A stretch of 64,000 nt of DNA from Oxyruncus cristatus (taxonomy: Eukaryota; Chordata; Aves; Passeriformes; Cotingidae), in the NCBI GenBank assembly GCA_013399855.1, contig VXAY01003830.1:973278-1037277 (forward strand), given 5' to 3'. A program made the position numbers and the translations under genes. Positions 1-10,428 of the stretch are shown here, in pieces. The notes below the pieces were generated by a model. The model searched no databases. It saw only the letters and a list, made by a program, of their open reading frames with translations, and had not been told where the DNA came from. Within the stretch, counting starts at the first letter, position 1. Every line of letters starts with the position of its first letter.

Positions 1-3000
1 ACCTTAAAGACACACCAAATTAACTACAGATCAGGAATATTTGCCCAAATCAATGTTTATCAATCTTAAACCCTTATGTTAATTAGGGAACAAGTAGACT
101 ATACAACCTGACGGATCTTTTTAAAAGTAAGAATCTGACTGAATCTTAAGAGTTCTTACTTGCTTTCATTGAAAAGTTCTCCATCAATACCGAAGGCAAC
201 ATCAAGAGGAGGAATGAGTGTCTGCATTGAAAAAGCCAAACAGCACAACTCTTGAATCAAAGTGCTGAGCACAATGAAATCAATTTCTGGTGGAAATGAA
301 ATCTTTGGGTTGATGTTCATGGAGCGAATTACTTCCTGAAAATAAACATATTTGAGCAATTTTCACTCTCTAACAATTTTATTCACAGGAAAGTATGGAA
401 ACCCCTCCTAAATATGCCTCTCAGCTTTCTACATTTAAAAATCAGTATCAGAAGCTCACAGTAATGTTGCTTTAAACTATTCCAGAAACTAACAGCTTCA
501 GAAAGAATGTACTGTTATTTTAGAAATAAAGTATGAGTTACATTATTGACATAAATCTTAGGAAGGAGATGCAGCTTTTCAGTAGAAAACAAAATTCAAG
601 AAAAATGTGAAATTTACCCCGCATTTATTTGATTAGAACACTGTATCTTGCCAAAAATATTATTCTTGCAGACAGAGAAATTCTAGTCACAGACAAATAA
701 AACAAGCAATTACTAGCCCAAACTTATACCAGTCCTCGCAATATTATTTTGGAAAGTACACTGCTACGAGACAAAATCCATATGATAACTTTTTTTCTTC
801 TTCAGGTTACAGTGCATTTCTAGTTTACACATTCTGAATTTAACAGCTCCTGAAATAGATCAACATGTCACTTCCCCACTGCCCTTGACCTACCTTGACA
901 CTGGCATGAACATCATATTCATCCTTGTGGCAAACTATATAATCCAGCACAGCGTCTTCAAGTGACTCAGGCCCCGAGTGACCTAGAGATAGAGCCTCTT
1001 TTACATGTATTTTGAACTTCCAGTAGGCCATCTTTGCTGCATAAAAAGATTCCTGCAAACATAAAGAACATCTAGTTAAATCCAGGAGACTGAAATTAAT
1101 TTTTATCAGTTATCTGAGAAAATGAACTTAACCCAGTATCATCATCATAAGGAGGAATAAAAAAAACATTGCTGTAAAAAGGAAAGTTAACTCATCTGGG
1201 AGGAATTCTCTGACTGAGTGTAACTTCTTTGCAGAAGACGGGATTGAAAAGATTCCCATCTAACCACCTATATTTGCACAGGATTCCATCACACACCCAT
1301 GATCAATACAACCACATTCAAAGATATCAAGAGTAAAAGCATTTTACATGCCATAGCCTAACACATCAGACAGGAACACTTCTTGTTTGTCAGGAAAAAA
1401 GGTTGCATTAGAGAGTGTAAACTGAATGACAGTTGGAAAAAACCTTCAGTAAGTTAAATGTGCTTGGGATCACACACATTAAGAGACACACTGTCTCTCT
1501 GACTCAGGTACGTACTACATCATTTTTATAGAAAGGAAGATTAAGTACAGAAAAAAATGAAAACAAATTTCTTCAGACTGAGCTCACAGTAAATATGAGG
1601 TATGTAGGTAGTTTCAAGGGACCCAACAAAACCAGGAAAGCACACTAATACAGAAAAGAGGAAAGCAAGCTATGGAAAGATTTTTATCTGTGTAGTGTTG
1701 TGTGTATTCCCAAAAGAATTCATCCAAATAAGGCAGTGTTGATCAGTGCAGGAACCAGCTACTTTTCAGAGCCATTTGATCTTCTTATACACTCTTTCAG
1801 CATCTGTACTACAGACCACTGACTCTGTTCCAGCGTTGGGACAGGTCAGTCAGGACACTAAATCGGGAGTTCAATGTAGAAGTGCGAGGGGAAGAAAGAA
1901 AAATCAACAAGAAAAAAGGACAAAAAGTTTTCTTCTCTGTACTTGAATGTACTAAAAATGCTAATTTTACCCACAATTTAGTCCAGCGCAGACATAATAT
2001 TTTATAAAACACTTCAGGCCTGTAAAATAAGAAAAATTATTTCTTTCTTACCACAGCTGCAGTGTATATTATCCTCTGCACCGTCTCCACGTCACTGATG
2101 TAAGTCCTCAAAAGGGTCTCTGCATCGAAGCGGTCCTGAGCGTAAATGAAACCAAAGCGAGCCACCAGGCAGGCGCGACGGGAAGCGTTGATGTGCCTGG
2201 CCCGGCCGGGTGACCAGCTCTTCGGGCGAAGGGGACACTGTGACTTGGCCCCACTGCGCCTGTAAGGAGAGCGGCTCCGTGCGAGCCTACAACAGACACG
2301 AAAAGAAGCTCGAGGTCACTTCACCATCCTCAGATGTTTTTCCCCAGCGCAGCTTTGCGTCAATTTCATTTTTATCACGGTGAGTTAAGATTTTGAGCCA
2401 ATGCAATTAGAGAAGCTGCAGCTGTTTAGTCTAATATGAAGGCATATGCATCAATAAATGTTATGGGCTGAAGCATAAACAGTAAAAGTATTTCCTAAAC
2501 TGTGTACTCACAAGCACTTTGTTCTGGGGAAACCTCCTTTTAACCTGTAATAATATGGAGATTTGTTCCTCTTTCCATACTTTGAAGTCAAACAAGTAAG
2601 AATATAAAAAGTTCTGCCCTGTAATGGTACAGTGTTCAAAGAGGACTCATCAAAAAAACCCTAACCATTTCTTTTTATTCCATACAGTTCCTGTCAATGT
2701 ATTTTTTAAAGCTGCATTATTTGCTGTTTTGTCAAAAACTTAACCGCCTTAAATTAAAATATTTGGGCATTAGGAGAAAAAAGCCAGAGTTTACGTTCCC
2801 TCATAACAAAGTGCAAAAGCTTAACTTTTGTTTAAAATTCAGTTTCAAACGAGGAGGGAATTCATGCTACCTAGCATGAACAATTTCTATAATTCAGTGA
2901 CTTCTCTAACAACACCTCTACCTGCTCTGGAGAACAGACTTTCGGGCATCCAGGATAGTAATCTCATCCCGCAGCATTTGAATTTGCTGCTCATAGTCAT

Positions 3001-6000
3001 TCAGACGCTCTAACTTCTTCAGGGCATCCTCCTCTTCAGCACGGGAAGTGTTCAGGCTTAATCACACAAAATAAAGTCAGTAACAAGATGCCCTTTATCA
3101 ATGTAAACCGTCTATCAATTAATCCTTATCATCAAAAAAAAAGGAGCAGAAAAGAGGAAAATTTTTGAGCAAACTCCTTATGCTGAAATACAGAAAAAAT
3201 CAAGAGTCCAAAAATACATACTCCAAAGCAGACTCTCCAAAATGTAACAGGAGAAATCACTGGTTAACATTTGGTGTCCTTTTGCTAGCTCAGACAATAA
3301 GGTCTAAAAGAAACTGTTTTCTTTCTCATATTTAAGATTTAACTAAACCAGCTAAGTCTTCTTCCCAAAGGAAGATTAAGAACCTAAGTATTTTCTCTAT
3401 GGGGTGCTAGGGCTCTTTTCTTTGCTGGAATATAGTAGTCAGTCAAAGGGTATCACCAATGATGTTATTCAAGTAATATCAAAAGCTAATGATTCCCTCT
3501 CCTGCTGGCCCCAAGACAAGCAGTGTTTCGTAAACATTGGCAGACAACCAGCTAAGCAAGTTTATGTTCTGTCCTCTACTCTTACTTAGTATTAAAAAGT
3601 ATCTCAACGTCTCTGCTTTCCCCTCCCAATACAGATATATGTTGTTTCCTCTTTCCAAAAGTCGGGGTGGGGGGAAGGAAAGGATGCTTTCTATTTACTT
3701 TGAAGGTATTCAGTCTGTCCTTTTCTGTACTGAAGGATCCTGTGAGATTTTTGAGGATCTGAACCAATGAAAGCTGTAACACTTATCAGTGAACAAGCTT
3801 CCTCTTCCAGCTTTTTAAGGAGCAGGCTGACTGAGAGGACCACAGTAATAAGGAGCTCAGAGGAAAGACTGTCCAATGCCATGGACATCCTTAGTCAGCT
3901 CCTTCAAGAAGGACTTGTAACTGAGCACTAGTAAAAAAGGGCTAAAGAATTCTACTATAAAGAACTATTCAGAAAGAAAAGTAGATTTGGAAAGATAAGT
4001 TCTAAAGGTAGGTATGGGGAAAATTCAAACTGATATTCTTGGAAACATTTCATAAAGACATGAAATTACATCACTTATTGTACTGACCCAAGACCTGTGA
4101 ACATTTATTGTTCTCATGCTAATAGGATGCACAAGAAGGTGTCTGCCACTTGGAGCTATCTCTAAAATGGCCCTGGAACTGGCACTAACCGCACAGATTT
4201 GTATCTGAAGCAATTTAGTAATTTTGGCACTATAGTGCTCCACAAAATATGTTTTATGCAATTAGGCAAAAACTGTTCAGTCCTAGTCACTTAGCAAAAC
4301 CTACCAAGTCAATTTACAAATGTGTGTATGACTGTACCACTTGTAGCCCGCTTTAGATTCACATATACACAATACAGAGCCTAGTTACATTTTGAAGAGC
4401 TGATTTTAAGCCAGACATGAAACATTTTACAAATCTCCATCAGTATTTAGATGTCAAGAGAAAAATGTGGCTTGTGGAAAAACAAAAAGCAAACAAAAAG
4501 AATCACAGTTAATTTCCCTACTCTTGTTCCATCTGGTTGATTTGCAGACGAGTTGAAGTCAGTTTTTCCTCCAGGTCTTGCAGTGGACAAGTCTGAGGAG
4601 TGGTGTCCAGTTCTTTCAGCTGCATCTCACTCCCAACCGAATCCTGCCAGGAAACACAGAGTCACACCGTTTGAATGTACTACCTTACAGAATCCCTCAG
4701 CAATATACTAGAGCATTATCAGCAGACGTATTTCTAAATATTTCAGTAATGATGATTTCTATGAAACTGAGAACAAAAGCAAATGCATACCTTCATTTCT
4801 ATGAAACTGAGAACAAAAGCAATTGCATACCTTCTAGAGACATAAGCAATGCCTTTCAGGCACACCAAACAGGGGCTCAATTATGTTAAGAAAAATATTC
4901 ACTTCTTTTACACCTCACGATAGAACTTACGGAACGCCTGCATACGCAGATTTACTGCCTGTATACACATCATCGGAACAAAGCATTTTGCAGATGTGTG
5001 GCACAGTTAGTCAACTCCTGATTGGTTATATCACCAATTCAAGTAAACTTTTTGGTAATTCATGTACACAAAGTAACAGAAAAAGTTATTAGAACAGAGG
5101 AGGCAAGTATTGTCATTCCAGAAAGCACACTACTACACATGCAGTTCTGTCTTTAACAACCTATAAAGTTGCCTGATACTACTGGAATTAAATAAGTAAC
5201 TGTGTAGCAGGCTCTTCTTTAAATTTTGAGTGTCACATGCAATGACAAATCTGTAACTGGCACACCTGGTGTACTGGCATTTAATAACATCATTATTTTA
5301 TATTTTGTGGGGTTTTGGCAGAATCCTGCTCCTGCATTATACTAGAATCTGACTCTTAAGGGATATCACTTTTCATTTGTCCTTATTTTAATTGTGAAAT
5401 ATTTTGACAGAGAAGGTATAAAAATGAGAAATTAGAAAACATGGAGACATCACTGTCAAATCTCAAGATCCTAAGTATTTTCCCACAGTCTACATTAGCC
5501 AATGCTTCTATTTTCTTTCAAAGCAGAAAACCACAACAGATCTATCTTTTCTGCCAAACTGTTAGTACTACAATCCTTTCAGTAAATATCAATTACATAC
5601 TAACTCCAAATATCACAGCAGGAACGTGGTGGTATCATGATGGACATGAGCACTTTTTATTCAACTGTACTGGAAATAATGTTTAGATAGTCCAAGACTT
5701 TTTTCTTCAAAAAAATAAAGGGAGTTCACAGACTAATGTATGGAGTTGATGCACACCTTCAGCTTACATGAGTATTTTCACATAGTGTTTTTCTAATACA
5801 GATATGGTATAAATATTTCTATGATGTCTCTGCATATGTAAACATAGCAAATCTTTACTCTCCATAGGTGTCTCCATGAGCAACTAAGAACGTATTACAT
5901 TAGGCAAAATCTGGGAGGGAGGTTATTATTAACAAAAGCCATTGAAGTCCTTCTGCAGGTATAAATTCACATGGTTCTATTCCCTTAAAATAAATTTCTT

Positions 6001-8462
6001 ACATACCTGAGTGACAGACAGGTTGTTCTCAAAGCTCTTTCCTGAAGTAGCACAGTAAAAACAAGTCCCTAGCTGTGGCAGGAGACGGTTTTTTATTGTT
6101 TCTGCACCTTCACTATTACCATCTAAGAAAATTCACACAATTAAGAAATTGTTAGAATACTTACAGAAAGAATCATAGTTCAAAAAAATGTCACATGTGA
6201 AAAGCGTTAGTAATTAAACAAGGCACTGATTTACCTTCTCGAGATGTTTCATTGAGAATTGTGAAGAGCTGTTTTTGAATCTCAGTGTTCAATTCTAATA
6301 TTTCACAGCATCGGTTCAGATTCTCACCGGAGGAATTAATCTGGAAATTAATGTGTATTACTACATCTGTGTGGGTTTTCTTTCTTCAAGTTATTCCAGT
6401 TATGATCATGACATTTTTTTCCCCTATAATTATATCTTCACAACCTTTTCTTACTACATCCTCTAGAGTACTCATCTTTTAAAGTTGACATTGTTAACAG
6501 ACAAACAAACAAGACATCAGGACTTCTAACAGCCAGTTAATTCACTACTTCAGAAAACTTACTTCCTCCCCCATTAATAAAGAAGTTGCAACCACCAATG
6601 CCTCTAAAAGAAGAATCATAAGAATTGTGGATCCGAGTTGAAACCTTTCAGCAGTTATTAAAATAACGATAGAGCAGATTGCTGGATGAAAAATTAAACA
6701 TATGAGTCCAAAATCTGGTTTTCCATATTAGCTAAAATAATACATATCTGGCTTTGTCAGCAGTCACATGAGGCGTCCATGCAATTTCATCTGATTTTTA
6801 AGAGTTACAAACTGAAACAAATACCACTGAAGAAGGGGCAAAATCCAGCACTATGCCTAGGAAACAGCAAAATGACACCACTTTCAGCAAATGCAATTTT
6901 GAAAAGGAGTAGGATACTACTGCACCTGCCAGGAGAACACATACTTTGTACCTGCTTCCTTAATCTTTATCTGTAACCTGCGTATCACCTTCCACACAGA
7001 TCATCCTGTAGGTTTTCAGGCTCTAACGACTCCATATGGTTTTTACAAGCTTCCAAAACAGCTGAAATTCCCAGTCATGCCCCTGTCAGCTTGCGTTTTG
7101 ATTGCTGCAACATGCTTTCCTCTGGCCTCTGGGAGCACAGTCAACCTGCTCACCTCCACCAGAACACGGCCGCAAAGTGCATTTTTCCAGCTCATTACAG
7201 AGACATAACACCCATGGTGCTTCCATCTGCCACCTCCTCTTTTTCTGCACCAGCAGCCTGAAACTGTTCATGTTCATTGCTCAAGACCTCAGAGACTACC
7301 CCAACTCACTTATCACAGAGAATTCAGCTCCCACCACTGCTCAGCCCTCCCGAGGTCTACCTGCACCATGCATTTGCAAGATTTTAAAACGCATGCCACT
7401 GCTCTTTCTCCTCTACATTCTCTGTGGTAGCTTTACCAGCTATTCTCAAAACACTTAAACCTGTTCTTTGCCATGAATCCCACAGAGAGAGATACATTAG
7501 CTATTAACATGCTGTAACTCCTACCCACCACAAAGTAAAAAAAAAAATAATTTGATTTCCCTTGAAAAAGCTGCATCTCTGCTCAACACCTTTTCTTACC
7601 AACCATAGTACACAGTAGGTGGTTACAGGCTCATGACCAAATCAACTATCCGTCTTCTGAAGCTAATGAAACCTAGGGATGCACGAGTGAGAGCTCTGTC
7701 AAGATTTTTTCCACTGAGAAAAGTCACAGTTGTGAAGTCTCGGGTTCGTTCAGCTCATCTTTCTCTGAGTTTACACCTTCTCTACTGCTTCTACTGTTGT
7801 ACCCCCTCAGTCCCCTGTTACCGCTTACTCCTCCGTGGAGGAGCCACTTGCACCATTCTCCTCACCACACCCGAAACTCTTCCCTCATACCCGCTTCCCC
7901 CCTTCAGAAGCCCTTTGGCAGCCGCGCTGTCTTGCAGCAGCCTCTCAGCTCTAACAGGTTTCCCACCCAGAAGAGCTTGATGCCGGATAACCCGTTCTCA
8001 CTTTCAGCACCTTTTTTCCACACGTTCTCCCGACTGTTCCCGGGCTACGAGCGATTCCTTTCGCACACACCCTAACCCGCCGTCGTTCCACCTGCTGGTC
8101 TCCACCATAACGCTCAGCTCTGCTCCAGACACGGCCAGTGCCCCTCAAACCTCGCCTTTAACCTCCAGCTCTTGCGTTCAGGGAACCTTGTCACGGTCAA
8201 AAAGCCAAACAGCTGAAGCTGGAAGTTCTTAAAAGGTGTTGGAACCGTGGTGACCGGGTGCGCGTGCGGGGCAGCATTCCCAAACCGGCCTCTGGGACAC
8301 CGAGGGGCGGCCGCTCCTCGCTCCGCGTCCCGCCGTCACCGCGAGAACCCGGCCCCGAGGAGCGGCAGGACCCACCTCATAGTCCTGCTGCCAGCTCTCC
8401 AGCTTCTCCTGCAGTGCCCGGGCGCTCCCCGTGCCCACCAGATTCCTTAAGCCCTCGGCCAT
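1..8462 (-). CDS. SPATA18: SPATA18 / Mieap, mitochondria-eating protein (8 coding exons, 3' end off window)
   Basis: Coding exons on the minus strand, in order: 8462-8376, 6340-6235, 6122-6007, 4643-4522, 3056-2922, 2286-2052, 1052-894 and 335-160. All have GT donors and AG acceptors and compatible phases, giving about 379 residues before the left edge. The start ATG at 8462 opens with MAEGLRNLV, close to the human N-terminus MAENLKRLV. Residues 104-188 are a charged, probable coiled-coil segment. Residues 189-215 are Arg/Ser-rich. Residues 240-379 match the conserved C-terminal Mieap domain ([34 protein letters not shown]). In mammals this p53-inducible protein acts at mitochondria in removal of damaged mitochondrial material. 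The coiled-coil part is clearly shorter than in human. The 155 bases left of the last visible exon are intron. Identification comes from remembered human sequence; exon edges are my own splice calls. Confidence 0.93.
160..335 (-). CDS. SPATA18: SPATA18 coding exon 8
   Basis: Encodes residues 321-378 plus two bases: [20 protein letters not shown] through [17 protein letters not shown]. This is nearly identical to human in the NPKISFPP and PPLD.AFG.DGE blocks. The donor is GTAAGA. Remaining exon(s) are left of the window. Confidence 0.95.
894..1052 (-). CDS. SPATA18: SPATA18 coding exon 7
   Basis: Encodes residues 268-320: [18 protein letters not shown] through [14 protein letters not shown], matching human EAFHVAKMAFRHFKIRVR and AVLDYVICHLDLYD. 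The acceptor is GTTTGCAG and the donor GTAGGT. It is 159 bases long, phase 0 at both ends. Confidence 0.94.
2052..2286 (-). CDS. SPATA18: SPATA18 coding exon 6 (GC-rich, Arg/Ser-rich)
   Basis: Encodes residues 189-267. It opens with [11 protein letters not shown], echoing the human RS-rich stretch. It then runs through [20 protein letters not shown] into [13 protein letters not shown] of the conserved Mieap domain. The acceptor is CTGTTGTAG and the donor GTAAGA. GC content is far above the flanking introns. Confidence 0.92.
2922..3056 (-). CDS. SPATA18: SPATA18 coding exon 5
   Basis: Encodes about residues 144-188, including [20 protein letters not shown] and [12 protein letters not shown] (human VLSAEKSALQGR). 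The heptad-like Leu spacing suggests coiled coil. The acceptor TTAAG has a poor pyrimidine tract, but phase and homology fit. Confidence 0.88.
4522..4643 (-). CDS. SPATA18: SPATA18 coding exon 4
   Basis: Encodes residues 104-143 plus two bases, including [17 protein letters not shown], matching human LDSNLNSTRSQCNQVQ. It is rich in Leu, Glu and Gln and probably coiled coil. The acceptor is GGCAG and the donor GTAGGG (weak but usable). Confidence 0.88.
4755..4834. repeat. Two-copy 40-bp tandem duplication in SPATA18 intron 3
   Basis: Copies at 4755-4794 and 4795-4834 differ by one base (aaatgc against aattgc). Read on the minus strand, each copy carries a GTATGC donor-like site and a CTTTTGTTCTCAG acceptor-like site, about 110 bases upstream of the exon 4 acceptor. 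Confidence 0.95.
6007..6122 (-). CDS. SPATA18: SPATA18 coding exon 3
   Basis: Completes codon 65 and runs to residue 103. It contains [13 protein letters not shown] and GKSFENN, matching human VETIKSRLLPWL and GKSVDSK. The acceptor is TTTCTTAG and the donor GTATGT. The phase returns to 0. Confidence 0.92.
6235..6340 (-). CDS. SPATA18: SPATA18 coding exon 2
   Basis: Encodes residues 30-64 including [20 protein letters not shown], aligning with human QNLNHCLELIEQVAKVQGQL. The acceptor is TTTCCAG and the donor GTAAAT. It is 106 bases long and leaves phase 1. Confidence 0.92.
8376..8462 (-). CDS. SPATA18: SPATA18 coding exon 1
   Basis: Encodes residues 1-29 ([12 protein letters not shown]...QQDYE). 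It ends in phase 0 at a GTGGG donor. It lies inside the CpG island; 5' UTR and promoter lie at higher coordinates, before the N gap. Confidence 0.92.
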
Positions 8463-8684
8463 GGCCGGCTGTCAGCTCGCTCCCGGGGGTGGGGCGGGAT
8501 GTGCTGCGCTGATTTCTTCTGTCCCTCCGGGAGCGCTCCTCGGGCGGCGCGGGTGGAACGAAGATGTTAAAGCCGGCCCGGACGCTCTGCCCTGGGCTGG
8601 GCCGCGGCAGCCGCGGTGGTGACTCGCGGGCCGGCCCGTGGCGGCGGCGGTGCCACGGCAACGCTGCGGGGGGGGCGGCGGCCG

Positions 8685-8958
8685 NNNNNNNNNNNNNNNN
8701 NNNNNNNNNNNNNNNNNNNNNNNNNNNNNNNNNNNNNNNNNNNNNNNNNNNNNNNNNNNNNNNNNNNNNNNNNNNNNNNNNNNNNNNNNNNNNNNNNNNN
8801 NNNNNNNNNNNNNNNNNNNNNNNNNNNNNNNNNNNNNNNNNNNNNNNNNNNNNNNNNNNNNNNNNNNNNNNNNNNNNNNNNNNNNNNNNNNNNNNNNNNN
8901 NNNNNNNNNNNNNNNNNNNNNNNNNNNNNNNNNNNNNNNNNNNNNNNNNNNNNNNNNN
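8685..8958. other. Assembly gap (274 N), probably hiding SGCB exon 1
   Basis: Run of unresolved bases flanked by GGC/CGG-rich sequence. In human, SGCB exon 1 encodes a short poly-Ala start of about 11 residues, which is GCG-repeat-like and hard to sequence. No convincing start codon plus phase-0 GT donor is seen on either side of the gap. Confidence 0.9.
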
Positions 8959-9299
8959 AGCCCGCCGGCCCCGCCGCCTGCCCGCGCCGGGGAGGGTCAG
9001 TGCTGCTTGGGGAGCGCTCCCGCCCCGGGCCCGGGGCTGTGCGGGGCAGGACGGGCTCGGCCATGCCGGGCCCGGGCGGGGCGGTCGGAGCGGCGCGTTC
9101 CGGCAGCAGGCGCGGGTCTGTGACAAACAAAAATACTTTCTGCCTTGGGAATGAAGCGCGTGGCACTCCCGCACTGCAGGAATGGCGCTGCCTCGCGTGA
9201 ACGAGGCTCTTGGCCGTAAGGAGCGGGGTGGGAGGCGGCGGTGGGTGCGTGCGGGGCCGCGCGGTCTGTGCGGGGTCGGAGTGGTTCCGGAACATCGCC

Positions 9300-10218
9300 G
9301 AGGGAGCCCTCCATAAACTTGTCCAGGTCAAGCACCTTTCTCAGCACCATTTCTTTGTGCTTCGGCAACAGAAGAAAACAAGGTGTTTTTACCCGTTACA
9401 TCAATATAGACACGAGCAAGTGCAGTAAGCTTAGGGATTCATGTCAGGCGAACAAAATAACATCAAAAAGATCAAGTCCCTTCTGTGAAGGTTTGAATCC
9501 TTCAATAGCAATCTGTTCAGTTCAAGGGAGGTGGAACAAAATTTTGGACAGCTACAAAAAAAAAATCGAAGGTTTATTTTATCTAGGAATATTTATCAGA
9601 GTTTTCTCTAATAATTTGTTACATCGATGGGATATCCTTTGCAAACTAGTAACTTCAGATTATTAAATTTAATTAGGCGCGCCAAGTTTCCCATGCCAGG
9701 TTTGAAGCCTCTCAGTATTTTTCTCAGTGCAAGCAATGTAAGTTCATTGCAAACCCTGTGCTATCAAACTAACTTAAAAACTGTATTCACCACACTCCTT
9801 TTGAATAGACTAGTTGAGAGTCTATCATATGTGAGCATAAAGGGAGCTATTATCCTGTACATTGGCAAAGGACCTGCAGGATTATCTCCTGTGTCTTCCC
9901 TGAGAGGTAAAAACTTGATGAAGTTCTTTACAGCTGCTTTCATTAATAATTTCTATCTGTCATGATAAAAATGAGATATAAAACCATATATTGTCTGAAA
10001 ATACCTGGATTTTAAACATAGTCATTGTGTTAGCAGAGATTGCTGTGGTTCTAAGCATGTATGCTAAGTGCAGAGTGGCAGACTGAAATCTAATATTGAA
10101 TATAACATCTCCTGTGTTACACTAGTCAATTCAGATTTATATTTTTTGCATGCATATGCGTGTGTCGTTTTGGTGAATTTACACGCCTGTTAAAGCTAAT
10201 CCATGCTTTGTGTTACAG
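9300..10218. other. SGCB intron 1 (right part)
   Basis: The sequence leaves the CpG island and becomes AT-rich. No plus-strand coding exon was found before the exon 2 acceptor at 10217-10218. Confidence 0.7.
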
Positions 10219-10428
10219 CAAAGTTCTAATGGCCCGGTGAAGAAGTCTATGCGAGAGAAGGCTGTGGAACGCAGGAACGTTAATAAGGAGCACAACAGTA
10301 ACTTCAAAGCAGGATACATTCCGATTGATGAAGACCGTCTCCATAAGACAGGGTTACGTGGCAGGAAAGGCAACTTGGCCATATGTGTGATTGTTGTTCT
10401 TTTTATTTTGGCCGTCATCAATCTGATT
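10219..10428 (+). CDS. SGCB: SGCB coding exon 2
   Basis: 70 codons from QSSNGPVKKS to AVINLI: the cytoplasmic tail and most of the transmembrane helix. The acceptor is TTGTGTTACAG and the donor GTGAGT. Confidence 0.97.

Larger units (their letters stand above)
8230..9300. promoter_or_regulatory. CpG island / probable bidirectional SPATA18-SGCB promoter
   Basis: The sequence on both sides of the N run is very GC- and CpG-rich, in sharp contrast to the AT-rich surroundings. SPATA18 starts leftward at 8462. SGCB exon 2 lies rightward at 10219, with exon 1 inferred inside the gap. The block therefore sits between two divergent genes and is the expected shared promoter. No TATA box is evident. 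Confidence 0.85.

Noticed and set aside
2108..2299. Minus-strand frame with its own Met in SPATA18 exon 6
   Set aside because: It is a different frame of the real exon; the correct frame is fixed by the flanking exons and by VETVQRIIY.
7102..8075. Plus-strand frames of 92-118 residues in SPATA18 intron 1
   Set aside because: No recognisable family, Ser/Leu/Pro-rich translation of C/T-rich DNA, and no supporting splice pattern.
9063..9083. ATG after the gap (MPGPGGA) as the SGCB start
   Set aside because: It would reach a phase-0 GT, but the donor gtcgga is very poor and the peptide is unlike the poly-Ala start of SGCB.
8377..9331. Several long open frames that run through the N block
   Set aside because: They are open only because N codons are read as X and the flanks are CpG-rich. 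None matches a known family apart from the SPATA18 start, which is in a different exon structure.
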